Shown piece by piece: positions 28,454 through 36,490 of a stretch of DNA of 64,000 nucleotides (the first letter of the stretch is position 1; each line of letters begins with the position of its first letter). Location: positions 434,001-498,000 of the forward strand of contig NZ_JMKS01000003.1 of the NCBI RefSeq assembly GCF_000685865.1, written 5' to 3'. The notes beneath the pieces were generated by a model. That model ran no database searches, had not been told where the DNA came from, and was given only the letters and a program-made list of their open reading frames with translations. The position numbers and the translations under genes were made by a program. The DNA is from Exiguobacterium antarcticum DSM 14480 (GTDB lineage Bacteria > Bacillota > Bacilli > Exiguobacteriales > Exiguobacteriaceae).

Positions 28454-30216
28454 TATGCCTTCACCTCTTTCTTCGACTTCTTGCTGTAGTCACGCTTACG
28501 TGGCGGAATCAGTGACGTTTCGACTTCTTCATAATAAATTTCCGGATGACCGTTCGTATAACGCGCCATCGTTGTTTTGAGGAAACGTTCGTCATCACGT
28601 TCCGGGAAGTCCGGTTTGTAATGAGCGCCACGGCTCTCGTCCCGTTTTAAGGCTCCGAGCGTAATCGCTTCCGCGAGATCCAGCATATGATCGAGTTGAC
28701 GAATAAATGAAGCCCCTTGATTGCTCCAGCGCGCTGTATCCGTCGCTGAAATCCGCGTGAAACGTTCACGAAGCTCTTTGATTTTATCAAGTGTTTGCTC
28801 GAGTTTATCGTTGTAACGAACGACCGTCACGTTATCCGTCATGACTTCTCCGAGTTCGCGGTGGATTTGATACGCGTTTTCCGTACCTTCCATCGCCAAG
28901 ATGTCATTGAAACGGTCGATTTCAGCAATTTTGTGCGCTTCGACGACTTCTTCCGGCATGTCGTGCACCGACTTATCGAGATCATTCATGTAGGCGATCG
29001 CTGCCGGACCTGCGACCATTCCACCGTATACGGCAGACAGCAACGAGTTCGCACCGAGACGGTTCCCACCGTGCATCGAGTAATCACATTCTCCAGATGC
29101 AAATAATCCTGGAATGTTCGTCATTTGATCGTAATCGACCCATAATCCACCCATTGAGTAATGGACGGCTGGGAAGATTTTCATCGGGACTTTCCGTGGA
29201 TCATCACCGACGAACTTTTCATAGATTTCAAGAATCCCGCCAAGCTTGACGTCGAGTTCTTTTGCGTCTTTGTGCGACAGGTCGAGATAGACCATGTTTT
29301 CCCCGTTGACACCGAGCTTCTGATTGACACAGACGTCAAAGATTTCACGCGTCGCGATATCACGTGGTACGAGATTTCCATAGGCCGGATATTTTTCTTC
29401 AAGGAAATACCATGGCTTGCCGTCTTTATACGTCCAGACACGTCCACCTTCACCACGAGCTGATTCGCTCATGAGACGGAGTTTATCGTCCCCTGGAATC
29501 GCTGTCGGGTGAATCTGGATGAACTCCCCGTTCGCATAAATGGCACCTTGACGGTAGACGGCTGCCGCTGCCTGCCCCGTGTTGATGACCGAGTTCGTTG
29601 ATTTCCCAAAAATAACACCCGGACCACCTGTTGCTAAGATTACTGAGTCAGCTGCAAACGCTTCGATTTCCATCGAGCGTAAATTCTGACAAACCGCACC
29701 ACGACAAATACCTTCTTCATCGATGATTGCGCGAAGGAATTCCCATCCTTCATACTTCTCTACCAAACCTTGCGCTTCAAACTTACGGACCTGTTCATCG
29801 AGTGCATACAACAACTGTTGCCCTGTCGTTGCACCGGCGTATGCGGTCCGGTGATGTAATGTTCCTCCAAAACGACGGAAATCAAGTAACCCTTCCGGCG
29901 TCCGGTTAAACATGACGCCCATCCGGTCAAACATGTGGATGATTTTCGGAGCTGCTTCCGTCATCTTTTGGACCGGTGGTTGGTTCGCGAGGAAATCGCC
30001 GCCGTAAACCGTATCATCAAGATGCTGGTAAGGCGAATCGCCTTCCCCTTTCGTGTTGACGGCACCGTTGATTCCGCCCTGTGCACAAACGGAGTGTGAC
30101 CGTTTGACCGGTACAAGTGAAAATAGTTTGACCGGCACACCTTGTTCTGCTGCTTTTATCGTAGCCATCAAACCAGCGAGTCCTCCACCGATGATGACAA
30201 GATTCTTATTCGCCAT
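28453..30216 (-). CDS. sdhA: Succinate dehydrogenase flavoprotein subunit
   Basis: SdhA oxidises succinate to fumarate. The 587-residue protein has the FAD dinucleotide motif GGGLAGLMAT, the flavinylation region SHSVCAQGGING with its histidine, and the substrate-binding SARGEGG and HYSMGGLWVD motifs. The start at 30216 (MANKNLVIIGG) follows AAAGGGG; the open frame upstream overlaps sdhC and is unlikely to be translated. Confidence 0.97.
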   Translation of the reverse strand: MANKNLVIIGGGLAGLMATIKAAEQGVPVKLFSLVPVKRSHSVCAQGGINGAVNTKGEGDSPYQHLDDTVYGGDFLANQPPVQKMTEAAPKIIHMFDRMGVMFNRTPEGLLDFRRFGGTLHHRTAYAGATTGQQLLYALDEQVRKFEAQGLVEKYEGWEFLRAIIDEEGICRGAVCQNLRSMEIEAFAADSVILATGGPGVIFGKSTNSVINTGQAAAAVYRQGAIYANGEFIQIHPTAIPGDDKLRLMSESARGEGGRVWTYKDGKPWYFLEEKYPAYGNLVPRDIATREIFDVCVNQKLGVNGENMVYLDLSHKDAKELDVKLGGILEIYEKFVGDDPRKVPMKIFPAVHYSMGGLWVDYDQMTNIPGLFASGECDYSMHGGNRLGANSLLSAVYGGMVAGPAAIAYMNDLDKSVHDMPEEVVEAHKIAEIDRFNDILAMEGTENAYQIHRELGEVMTDNVTVVRYNDKLEQTLDKIKELRERFTRISATDTARWSNQGASFIRQLDHMLDLAEAITLGALKRDESRGAHYKPDFPERDDERFLKTTMARYTNGHPEIYYEEVETSLIPPRKRDYSKKSKKEVKA

Positions 30217-30235
30217 GTTGTTAGTTCCCCTTTCC

Positions 30236-30853
30236 TTACAACACGCCTGCAAACGTCAAGATCGAGCGTACGCCTACAAACGATAATCCGATGAATACGA
30301 GGGCTGCCACATAAGACATCGCTTTTTGAGAAGCGGGTGATTGCGTGATTCCCCATGTGATACAGAACGTCCAGAGCCCGTTCGCGAGGTGGAACGTCGT
30401 CGCTAAAATCCCGACGATGTAGAAGGCGAGCATGAACCAGTTATCGACGATGTTTTGCATCATGCTAGCATCGACTGCCGTCCCCATTGCTGCTGCAATC
30501 CGTGTCTCCCAGACATGCCATGTGATGAACACGACGAGGAAGATTCCTGAAAAGCGTTGTAGCACATACATCCAGTTCCGGAAGTATGTATAACGACCTG
30601 TGTTCGCGGAACCCGTAAACGCGATGTAAACACCGTAGACACCGTGCAGGATGATTGGAATGAAGATGACAAACACTTCCAAGAACAACCGATACGGAAC
30701 GCCCCCTACGATTTCCGCAGCCTTATTAAAGTCTTCCTCCCCACGAACGATGAAATAGTTCGTCGTAAAATGAGAAAGTAAAAATAACCCGATTGGAATG
30801 ACGCCGAGCAGTGAGTGTATTTTACGCCCCACGAAATCACGATGATTCGCCAT
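30236..30853 (-). CDS. sdhC: Succinate dehydrogenase cytochrome b558 subunit
   Basis: SdhC anchors complex II and binds the two b haems and menaquinone. The 205-residue protein has five hydrophobic helices with membrane histidines (FLLSHFTTNY, ILHGVYG, ITWHVWE, TFHLANGLW), as in the Bacillus single-subunit anchor. AAAGGGGGG precedes the ATG at 30853. It heads sdhC-sdhA-sdhB. Confidence 0.95.
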   Translation of the reverse strand: MANHRDFVGRKIHSLLGVIPIGLFLLSHFTTNYFIVRGEEDFNKAAEIVGGVPYRLFLEVFVIFIPIILHGVYGVYIAFTGSANTGRYTYFRNWMYVLQRFSGIFLVVFITWHVWETRIAAAMGTAVDASMMQNIVDNWFMLAFYIVGILATTFHLANGLWTFCITWGITQSPASQKAMSYVAALVFIGLSFVGVRSILTFAGVL

Positions 30854-30901
30854 CCAAATCCCCCCTTTTGTTTGCCAATCAAACGTTGGCGCATTTTGGT
30901 A

Positions 30902-30915
30902 GAAAAGCGCTTTCA
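30902..30915 (-). promoter_or_regulatory. Candidate CcpA site (cre) upstream of sdhC
   Basis: On the minus strand TGAAAGCGCTTTTC differs from a perfect cre palindrome at its last two positions. It lies about 27 bases downstream of the -10, where CcpA would block elongation. Confidence 0.5.
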
Positions 30916-30941
30916 TAAGGAAATTCGTCTTTTCATCACTT

Positions 30942-30970
30942 ATTCTACTCCTGTCCTTTTTATAAGACAA
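30942..30970 (-). promoter_or_regulatory. sdhCAB promoter
   Basis: TTGTCT (30965-30970), a 17-base spacer and TAGAAT (30942-30947) on the minus strand, about 90 bases before the sdhC start. Confidence 0.65.
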
Positions 30971-31022
30971 CCCGAGCTGTTGCATTTAACTGCAAATAAC
31001 TGCAAATTTTTTCAGGAAAACA

Positions 31023-31051
31023 ATGACCCATAAGAATTACCTCGCTATAAT
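31023..31051 (+). promoter_or_regulatory. yslB promoter
   Basis: ATGACC (31023-31028), a 17-base spacer and TATAAT (31046-31051) on the plus strand, divergent from the sdhC promoter. Confidence 0.6.
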
Positions 31052-31077
31052 AGTTTCAGAGATAGGAGTGATTGATG

Positions 31078-31497
31078 ATGGATTTGGTACCACACCCCTC
31101 TTCCACATTCGGAATCGAGTTGATTCGCGACTATGTGTTGACGGACTTATTAGGAACAGATTATCGCCATGTCATCTACTGGGCAGGAAAACGTCTGGCA
31201 CGTGAATTCCCAGTTTTTAGCGCTGAAGAAGTTGCCCCGTTTTTCCATGAGGCGGGTTGGGGACAGTTGGAATTAAAAAAACAAAAAGGAACGTCATTAA
31301 CCTTTATCTTAATACCACCTGAATCAATACGAACGGAACGTCCGGTAGGTTATTTTCAGCTAGAAGCCGGGTTTTTAGCTGAACAGTTTTCAAAAATAAA
31401 CGGATGTGTAGCTGAAGGATACGCGGAATCAATTAAGAATCAAGTGCACATCACGATTGAGATTGATCCAAAAGATCCACTTGACGGATCACTTTAA
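31078..31497 (+). CDS. yslB: YslB-family protein (DUF2507)
   Basis: The 139-residue cytoplasmic protein has the DUF2507/V4R-like pattern: ELIRDYVLTDLLG, then IYWAGKRLAREFP near residue 33, and a C-terminal HITIEI strand. Its biochemical role is unknown. It lies next to sdhC as in B. subtilis, but here it is divergent. Two in-frame ATG codons occur at 31075 and 31078; AGGAGTG at 31064-31070 is better spaced for the second. Confidence 0.85.
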   Translation: MDLVPHPSSTFGIELIRDYVLTDLLGTDYRHVIYWAGKRLAREFPVFSAEEVAPFFHEAGWGQLELKKQKGTSLTFILIPPESIRTERPVGYFQLEAGFLAEQFSKINGCVAEGYAESIKNQVHITIEIDPKDPLDGSL

Positions 31498-31541
31498 AAT
31501 CAAAACAGGAATTTGAATCCGGACGGCGAATTCTTGAAACG

Positions 31542-31570
31542 TGAAACCTTTTTCGTTTGATTGCCGTATC
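31542..31570 (+). promoter_or_regulatory. ECF (sigma-W-like) promoter of the PH-domain gene
   Basis: TGAAAC (31542-31547), a 17-base spacer and CGTATC (31565-31570) match the sigma-W-type consensus TGAAAC and CGTAT. The start codon is 36 bases downstream of the -10. No sigma-A hexamers were seen in the same gap. Confidence 0.6.
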
Positions 31571-31605
31571 AGTAATTGATTACATTCATCAAAGGAGGAA
31601 TTTTT

Positions 31606-32220
31606 ATGTTCAAGAAACTAGCAGCCGACTTAACAGGATTCAGTGATATTGGGCAAGTGATTCACCCTGACGATTTTGACAAGGCAGCCGCCGATGATTA
31701 CGTCTTACACGAAGACGGTGAAAAAATTTATTTTTTAATCAAATCGAAAACAGATGAATACTGTTTTACGAATTTAGCGCTTGTTCATCTCGATGGCGAA
31801 AGTGCAGTCAGTTCAAAACGTGTTCTCTATCGTTACCCCTATGCTCATTATCCGATTCGTCATGTCATGTTCGAAACGGCTGGGACCGTCGACCTTGATG
31901 TTGAAATCAAATTCGAGATTGGCGGAAAACATTATTCGATCGATGTCGATAAAAAACAGCTCGAGCATGTGAAGGATCTCTATAAAGCGCTTCTCGCCAT
32001 TGCCGAAAAACAATACGAGGGACAAAAGATGCTCGAGTTCGCAAACAGCTCACTCAATCATTCCGTCACGATTCTTGGTGGTCTCCGTCAAGGCGACATG
32101 AACGTGCCACAAACGTTTAAGGATCTGTCGCAAGAGTCGTTCAACTGGCTCCAAGGACATTATTATCAATGGAATCAAAGAGATTTCGGTTCCTACTATG
32201 AAAAATACATCAATAATTAA
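31606..32220 (+). CDS. Bacterial PH-domain protein, YvbH-like
   Basis: The 204-residue protein resembles YvbH of Bacillus. It opens MFKKLAADLTGFSDIG, then DYVLHEDGEKIYFLIKSK and EYCFTNLALVHLDG, a pleckstrin-homology-like beta barrel. It ends in a helical extension (DLSQESFNWLQGHYYQW). No signal peptide or membrane segment is seen. AGGAGG is seven bases before the ATG. Such proteins are often linked to envelope stress, which fits the ECF-type promoter, but the function is unknown. Confidence 0.82.
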   Translation: MFKKLAADLTGFSDIGQVIHPDDFDKAAADDYVLHEDGEKIYFLIKSKTDEYCFTNLALVHLDGESAVSSKRVLYRYPYAHYPIRHVMFETAGTVDLDVEIKFEIGGKHYSIDVDKKQLEHVKDLYKALLAIAEKQYEGQKMLEFANSSLNHSVTILGGLRQGDMNVPQTFKDLSQESFNWLQGHYYQWNQRDFGSYYEKYINN

Positions 32221-32263
32221 CGTTGTCAACGAATCGGTAACCCGGTGAAGTTCTCACAAAAAT

Positions 32264-32306
32264 ACGTGTTGTTCATTCGCTGTCTTCAGGCAAATGAACA
32301 ACACGT
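32264..32306. terminator. Bidirectional terminator between PH-domain gene and uvrC
   Basis: A 14-bp near-perfect stem (32264-32277 with 32293-32306) is followed by TTCTTTTATT on the plus strand and ATTTTTG on the minus strand, serving the two convergent genes. Confidence 0.85.
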
Positions 32307-32353
32307 TTCTTTTATTATTTATGATTTCCGACTGACCCCACGTTTATTCTTCA

Positions 32354-34138
32354 TCATTCTTCATTCGTCTGACTGAGGTACTCGGCAACGGTTTCTGCCA
32401 ACTTCACAGGTAATCCCGCTTCCGTCAACTGTTCGATGTTGGCTTTTTTCAAACTACGCATCGAACCGAAATGACGAATCAATTGTTGGCGTCGTTTTGG
32501 TCCGACGCCGGGAATATCGTCCAGCAGTGACCGGGTCATTCCCTTCGAGCGTAACGAACGGTGGAACGTGATCGCAAACCGGTGGACCTCGTCTTGCATC
32601 CGTTGCAGCAAATAAAACGCACTCGAACGCGGATGCAGTTCGATCAACCGCCCTCCCTCCCCAAACAGCAGTTGACTCGTCCGGTGTTTATCATCTTTTT
32701 TCAACGAACCGACGGGCAGGGATAAACCAAGCTCATCTTGAATCACTTCAAGTGCGGCATTGAGTTGACCTAATCCACCATCGATTAAGACGAGATCCGG
32801 TAGACGGGCACCTTCGAGTAACAAACGACGATAACGCCGCCTGACGATTTCTCGCATCGATTCATAATCGTCTGGTCCCTTGACCGTCTTGATCTTAAAT
32901 TTCCGATACTCTTTCTTGAGCGGTTTCCCGTCTTCAAAGACGACGAGCGCCGATACAGCGTCCGCCCCTTGGATATTAGCGTTATCGATGATTTCGATTC
33001 GTGATAAGGGATGTACATCAATCGCGTCTGCTAATTCTTGAACTGCCTGAACGGTTTTCTTTTCATCACGGGCAATCAATTCGAAACGTTCTCCAATCGC
33101 ATTCTCAGCATTTTTCGTCGCTAAGTCGAGCAGCTTCCGTTTTGAACCACGCACCGGAACATGGACACGTAAATCAAGTGCTTCTTTCAACAGCATCTGA
33201 TTGACGAGTGGCGGTACATAGATTTCACTCGGTTTGATGTTTTTTTCATAAAACTGAACGATGAAACTTTCAAGTTCTTCTGCGGCTGTCCCGTAAATCG
33301 GAAACAGCGATACGTCACGTTCAATCATTTTTCCGCCACGCAGGAAGAAGACTTGGACACATATCCAACCTTTGTCGACATAAATACCAAAGACATCTCG
33401 AGACGTCAAATCAGCTGTAATCATGTTCTGTTTATTCATGATCGACTCAATCGCTCGGATTTGGTCACGTAATTCGCCGGCACGTTCAAATTCCATCGCT
33501 TCCGCTGCCCCACTCATCTTTTCTTGAAGCGACTGGACCAGTTCTTTTGTTTCACCAGACAGGAAACGGCGAATTTCGGACACGATCGCTTTTTGTTCCT
33601 CTTCTAGATTCGGAACTTCGCACGGACCTAGGCATTGACCGATATGATAATAGAGACAGATCTTTTTCGGCATCGGCTGACACTTACGGAGGGGGTACAA
33701 CCGATCAAGTAGACGTTTTGTTTCATTTGCCGCATACGCATTCGGATATGGACCAAAGTAATGCCCACCGTCTTTTCGTAATTTCCGGGTTGTGATCAGT
33801 CGTGGGTACGTCTCATTCGTAATCTTTAAATACGGATAGGACTTATCATCCTTTAACATGATGTTATATTTCGGGTCATGTTTCTTAATCAAAGTCATCT
33901 CAAGCAATAATGCTTCCAGTTCGCTTCCGGTGATGATGTATTCAAAATCACGGATATCTGCAACGAGACGTTCTGTTTTTAAGTCATGCGCTCCCGTGAA
34001 ATACGACCGGACACGATTCTTTAAATTTTTCGCTTTTCCGACATAAATGACTTCGCCAAATTGGTTTTTATGCAAATAACAGCCTGGTTCATCAGGTAAA
34101 AGGGATAGTTTCGCCTTAATATGTTCTCGATGACTCAC
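32354..34138 (-). CDS. uvrC: Excinuclease ABC subunit C
   Basis: UvrC makes both incisions in nucleotide excision repair. The 594-residue protein has the N-terminal GIY-YIG nuclease (PGCYLHK, VIYVGKAKNLKNRVRSYF), a cysteine cluster CLYYHIGQCLGPC, the UVR motif, the RNase H-like domain with VLIDGGLGQLNAA, and a C-terminal helix-hairpin-helix (IPGVGPKRRQQLI). The start is GTG at 34138 with AAAGGAG upstream, giving the normal family length; the frame is open further upstream. Confidence 0.96.
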   Translation of the reverse strand: MSHREHIKAKLSLLPDEPGCYLHKNQFGEVIYVGKAKNLKNRVRSYFTGAHDLKTERLVADIRDFEYIITGSELEALLLEMTLIKKHDPKYNIMLKDDKSYPYLKITNETYPRLITTRKLRKDGGHYFGPYPNAYAANETKRLLDRLYPLRKCQPMPKKICLYYHIGQCLGPCEVPNLEEEQKAIVSEIRRFLSGETKELVQSLQEKMSGAAEAMEFERAGELRDQIRAIESIMNKQNMITADLTSRDVFGIYVDKGWICVQVFFLRGGKMIERDVSLFPIYGTAAEELESFIVQFYEKNIKPSEIYVPPLVNQMLLKEALDLRVHVPVRGSKRKLLDLATKNAENAIGERFELIARDEKKTVQAVQELADAIDVHPLSRIEIIDNANIQGADAVSALVVFEDGKPLKKEYRKFKIKTVKGPDDYESMREIVRRRYRRLLLEGARLPDLVLIDGGLGQLNAALEVIQDELGLSLPVGSLKKDDKHRTSQLLFGEGGRLIELHPRSSAFYLLQRMQDEVHRFAITFHRSLRSKGMTRSLLDDIPGVGPKRRQQLIRHFGSMRSLKKANIEQLTEAGLPVKLAETVAEYLSQTNEE

Positions 34139-34220
34139 AAAAATGTCTCCTTTCACCGTTTTTAGTTTTACGTTATAGGGTAAATATCTTACATTGATTA
34201 TGACATATGGGGGATAAAAA

Positions 34221-35543
34221 ATGCGTACATATGATTGCATTGTAATAGGAACAGGAGCAGCCGGAAACCAGGCCGCTTATAAATTTGCTGAAAAAGGGCT
34301 CCGAGTCGCGATTATTGAAAATTTCACACCTGGGGGCACATGCTCACAACGTGGTTGCGATGCTAAAAAAATTCTATTGACGGGCAGCGAAACAAAAGAT
34401 GCCGTCGAACGGTTACTCGGATACGGTCTAAAGGGTTTGATTTCCATCGACTGGCGCCAATTGATGGAACGAAAAAATGAGTATACACGTGCGATTCCGG
34501 AACAAACGCGAAATCGGTATGACGATCTTGGAATTGACTATTACCATGGTGAACCCCGCTTCTTATCGAATACGAAACTCCTTGTCGAGGATATCGAGTT
34601 AGAGGCGGAGCAATTTTTGATTGCGACCGGTCTTCGTCCCCGTGAATTATCCATCCCGGGTGGCGAACGATTTTTAAACAGTAATGAATTTTTAGAATTA
34701 CGCGATGTTCCACGTCGACTCGTCTGTATCGGTGGTGGTTATATTTCCTTTGAATTTGCGCATCTCGCTCGAATCGCGGGTGCTGAAGTCACCATTCTGT
34801 TACGGTCTAGCGCACTCAAACAATTTGAGCAGGAGCTCGTCACGGTATTGTTAGAGGCTACGAAAGCCCTCGGCATTCAAATCCTTCGTGAAACAGAAGT
34901 GGTCTCTTATTCTGATACGACACTCGTCTTATCAAACGGGACACACATCGAGGCAGACGTCGTCTTAAACGCGACCGGTCGTGTGGCAAGCATCGATCAT
35001 TTACATCTAGAACGAGCTGGTGTGACTTTTGAAGAAAAAGGCATCCGGGTCAATGATTACTTACAATCGTCAGCGCCGCATATCTATGCCGCTGGTGACG
35101 TCGCTGTCAGCGGAAATCCTGCCTTGACCCCTTTCGCCGGAACCGAGGGACGTCTCGCTGCCTGTAACATGCTTGAAGGCAACACACGTACACTTGAACT
35201 GCTCCCTGTTCCGAGTATCGTCTTTACTACTCCAAATTTGGCAAAAGTAGGTCAGACTGAAGCTAGCTTGCAGCAACATAACATTCGCTATCGGGGAAAG
35301 CTGATTGATACATCCAGCTGGCAGACGAATGTGCGGATCAAAGACCCCTTCGCACGGGCAAAAGTCTTAATCGGGGAAGACGATCAAATTCTTGGCGCGC
35401 ATTTCATTGGTGTCCACGCGGCAGAACTCGCTAATTATTTTTCATTTGCCATGCAGCACCGGATTCCGAGCTCTGCTCTTCAGAAAACGAGTTTCGCTTA
35501 TCCCACCCCGGCCTCAGACATCGCGTCGCTACTCGAAGACTGA
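34221..35543 (+). CDS. FAD/NAD(P) disulfide oxidoreductase-family protein with altered active site
   Basis: The 440-residue protein has the class I pyridine nucleotide-disulfide oxidoreductase layout: FAD motif GTGAAGNQAA (10-19), redox cysteine pair C41/C46 in GGTCSQRGCDAKK, NAD(P) motif CIGGGYISFEFAH near 172, IYAAGDVA near 295 and a C-terminal dimer domain. Two features are unusual. GCDAKK replaces the common GCxPKK. The C-terminal HPTxxE motif, whose histidine and glutamate act as the catalytic base pair, reads YPTPAS (residues 427-432). It may reduce a non-standard substrate or work without the base. A VOC-family gene follows 20 bases downstream. The substrate is unknown. Confidence 0.85.
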   Translation: MRTYDCIVIGTGAAGNQAAYKFAEKGLRVAIIENFTPGGTCSQRGCDAKKILLTGSETKDAVERLLGYGLKGLISIDWRQLMERKNEYTRAIPEQTRNRYDDLGIDYYHGEPRFLSNTKLLVEDIELEAEQFLIATGLRPRELSIPGGERFLNSNEFLELRDVPRRLVCIGGGYISFEFAHLARIAGAEVTILLRSSALKQFEQELVTVLLEATKALGIQILRETEVVSYSDTTLVLSNGTHIEADVVLNATGRVASIDHLHLERAGVTFEEKGIRVNDYLQSSAPHIYAAGDVAVSGNPALTPFAGTEGRLAACNMLEGNTRTLELLPVPSIVFTTPNLAKVGQTEASLQQHNIRYRGKLIDTSSWQTNVRIKDPFARAKVLIGEDDQILGAHFIGVHAAELANYFSFAMQHRIPSSALQKTSFAYPTPASDIASLLED

Positions 35544-35563
35544 TTGAAAAGGAGACTAGCTAT

Positions 35564-35941
35564 ATGGTGCATTATGGATATACGATACTTTACATCACAA
35601 ATCCGGTAAAAACTCGCTTGTTTTATCATGATCTGCTTGGTCTTCCGATCAAAGCCGAACATGGGAGTTATACGGAATTCGAGACCGGTCCGACAATTCT
35701 TGCTTTTAATACAAAAGAAGACGTTCGCTCCATGGTTCCCTATGAGATACCGGATAAAACCGGGCAACAATCGATTGAACTTGGTTTCGTGACCGATGAT
35801 GTCGTTTCCTTGTACGAGACGATCCGAGCTGCCGGTCATGAAACGATTTTGCCGCCGACGGAAAAACCGTGGGGACAAACCGTTGCCTATGTGCTTGATC
35901 CCGATGGTCATTTGATCGAACTTTGTTCTCCGCTTTCGTAA
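35564..35941 (+). CDS. VOC-superfamily protein (glyoxalase/bleomycin resistance type)
   Basis: The 125-residue protein is a single vicinal oxygen chelate unit pair: YTILYITNPVKTRLFYHDLLGLPI at the start and VLDPDGHLIELCSP at the end, with candidate metal ligands H and E in the second module. AAGGAG precedes the ATG. It is co-directional with the oxidoreductase and ends at a shared terminator, so the two are probably co-transcribed. Members include glyoxalases, dioxygenases and antibiotic-binding proteins; the reaction cannot be named. Confidence 0.85.
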   Translation: MVHYGYTILYITNPVKTRLFYHDLLGLPIKAEHGSYTEFETGPTILAFNTKEDVRSMVPYEIPDKTGQQSIELGFVTDDVVSLYETIRAAGHETILPPTEKPWGQTVAYVLDPDGHLIELCSPLS

Positions 35942-35952
35942 GACGACGAGAC

Positions 35953-35992
35953 AAAAAGATGGCATTCCGCCAATTGACGGAATGCCATCTTT
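35953..35992. terminator. Bidirectional terminator between VOC gene and trxA
   Basis: A perfect 15-bp stem (35955-35969 with 35978-35992) has T runs outside on both strands and serves the convergent VOC gene and trxA. Confidence 0.9.
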
Positions 35993-36010
35993 GTTCTATC
36001 GATTTCAGAA

Positions 36011-36322
36011 TTAGCTAGATGTTTCAACGAATTCTTTTAATGCGTCTTTTGGCATGAAGCCCATTGTTTTGTTGACCGGTTGACCGTCTTTGAATAAGAC
36101 GAGTGTTGGGATACTTTGCACTTGGAAAGCTCCAGCCACTTCTGGGTTAGCGTCAACATCAACTTTAACGATTTTTACGTTCTGCATATCGGCATCAAGC
36201 TCTTCGAGAACTGGAGCGAGCATGCGGCAAGGGCCGCACCATGTTGCCCAGAAATCTACGAGAACGAGACCTTCTTGTGTATCTTCTTTAAATGATTGGC
36301 TAGTTGCGTGTACGATTGCCAT
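36011..36322 (-). CDS. trxA: Thioredoxin
   Basis: The 103-residue protein is the general thiol-disulfide reductant. The active site WCGPC is at about residues 28-32 within VDFWATWCGPCRM, and the cis-proline loop SIPTLVLF follows near 73. The ATG at 36322 has AGGAGG nine bases upstream; the longer open frame runs through the promoter and is not coding. The leader contains an inverted repeat that may be regulatory. Confidence 0.97.
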   Translation of the reverse strand: MAIVHATSQSFKEDTQEGLVLVDFWATWCGPCRMLAPVLEELDADMQNVKIVKVDVDANPEVAGAFQVQSIPTLVLFKDGQPVNKTMGFMPKDALKEFVETSS

Positions 36323-36344
36323 TGAAAATAACCTCCTATTTTTA

Positions 36345-36374
36345 GATTGTCTTGACTTGTCTGTCAAAGCAATC
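36345..36374 (-). repeat. Inverted repeat in the trxA leader
   Basis: Two 12-base arms (36345-36356 and 36363-36374) match at 10 of 12 positions around a 6-base spacer. They lie between the trxA -10 and the ribosome binding site. It may be an operator or a 5' stabilising hairpin. Confidence 0.55.
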
Positions 36375-36388
36375 TTTTTACTGACTTG

Positions 36389-36394
36389 AGTATA
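36389..36394 (-). promoter_or_regulatory. Extended -10 promoter of trxA
   Basis: TGC-TATACT on the minus strand, with a poor -35 region (TTTGTT at 17 bases). It sits just upstream of the leader inverted repeat. Confidence 0.5.
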
Positions 36395-36445
36395 GCACAG
36401 CCCTACCTGACAACAAACGAAACTGCTCAAGACAAAATCATTGGA

Positions 36446-36479
36446 CAAAAAAGAAGCAAAGAAGTTACTCTTCGCTTCC
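36446..36479 (-). terminator. Terminator after etfA
   Basis: The stem GAAGC-GAAG/CTTCTTTGCTTC with loop AGTAA is followed by six T on the minus strand, 12 bases after the etfA stop. Confidence 0.75.
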
Positions 36480-36490
36480 TTTTTCATCTC

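Noticed and set aside
34139-34220. Divergent promoters between uvrC and the oxidoreductase gene
   Set aside because: TATAAC-like hexamers are present on the minus strand but no convincing -35 was found for either direction, so they are not listed.
36323-36487. Extended N-terminus of trxA
   Set aside because: The extra codons run through the promoter, inverted repeat and ribosome binding site of trxA; thioredoxin of normal length starts at 36322.
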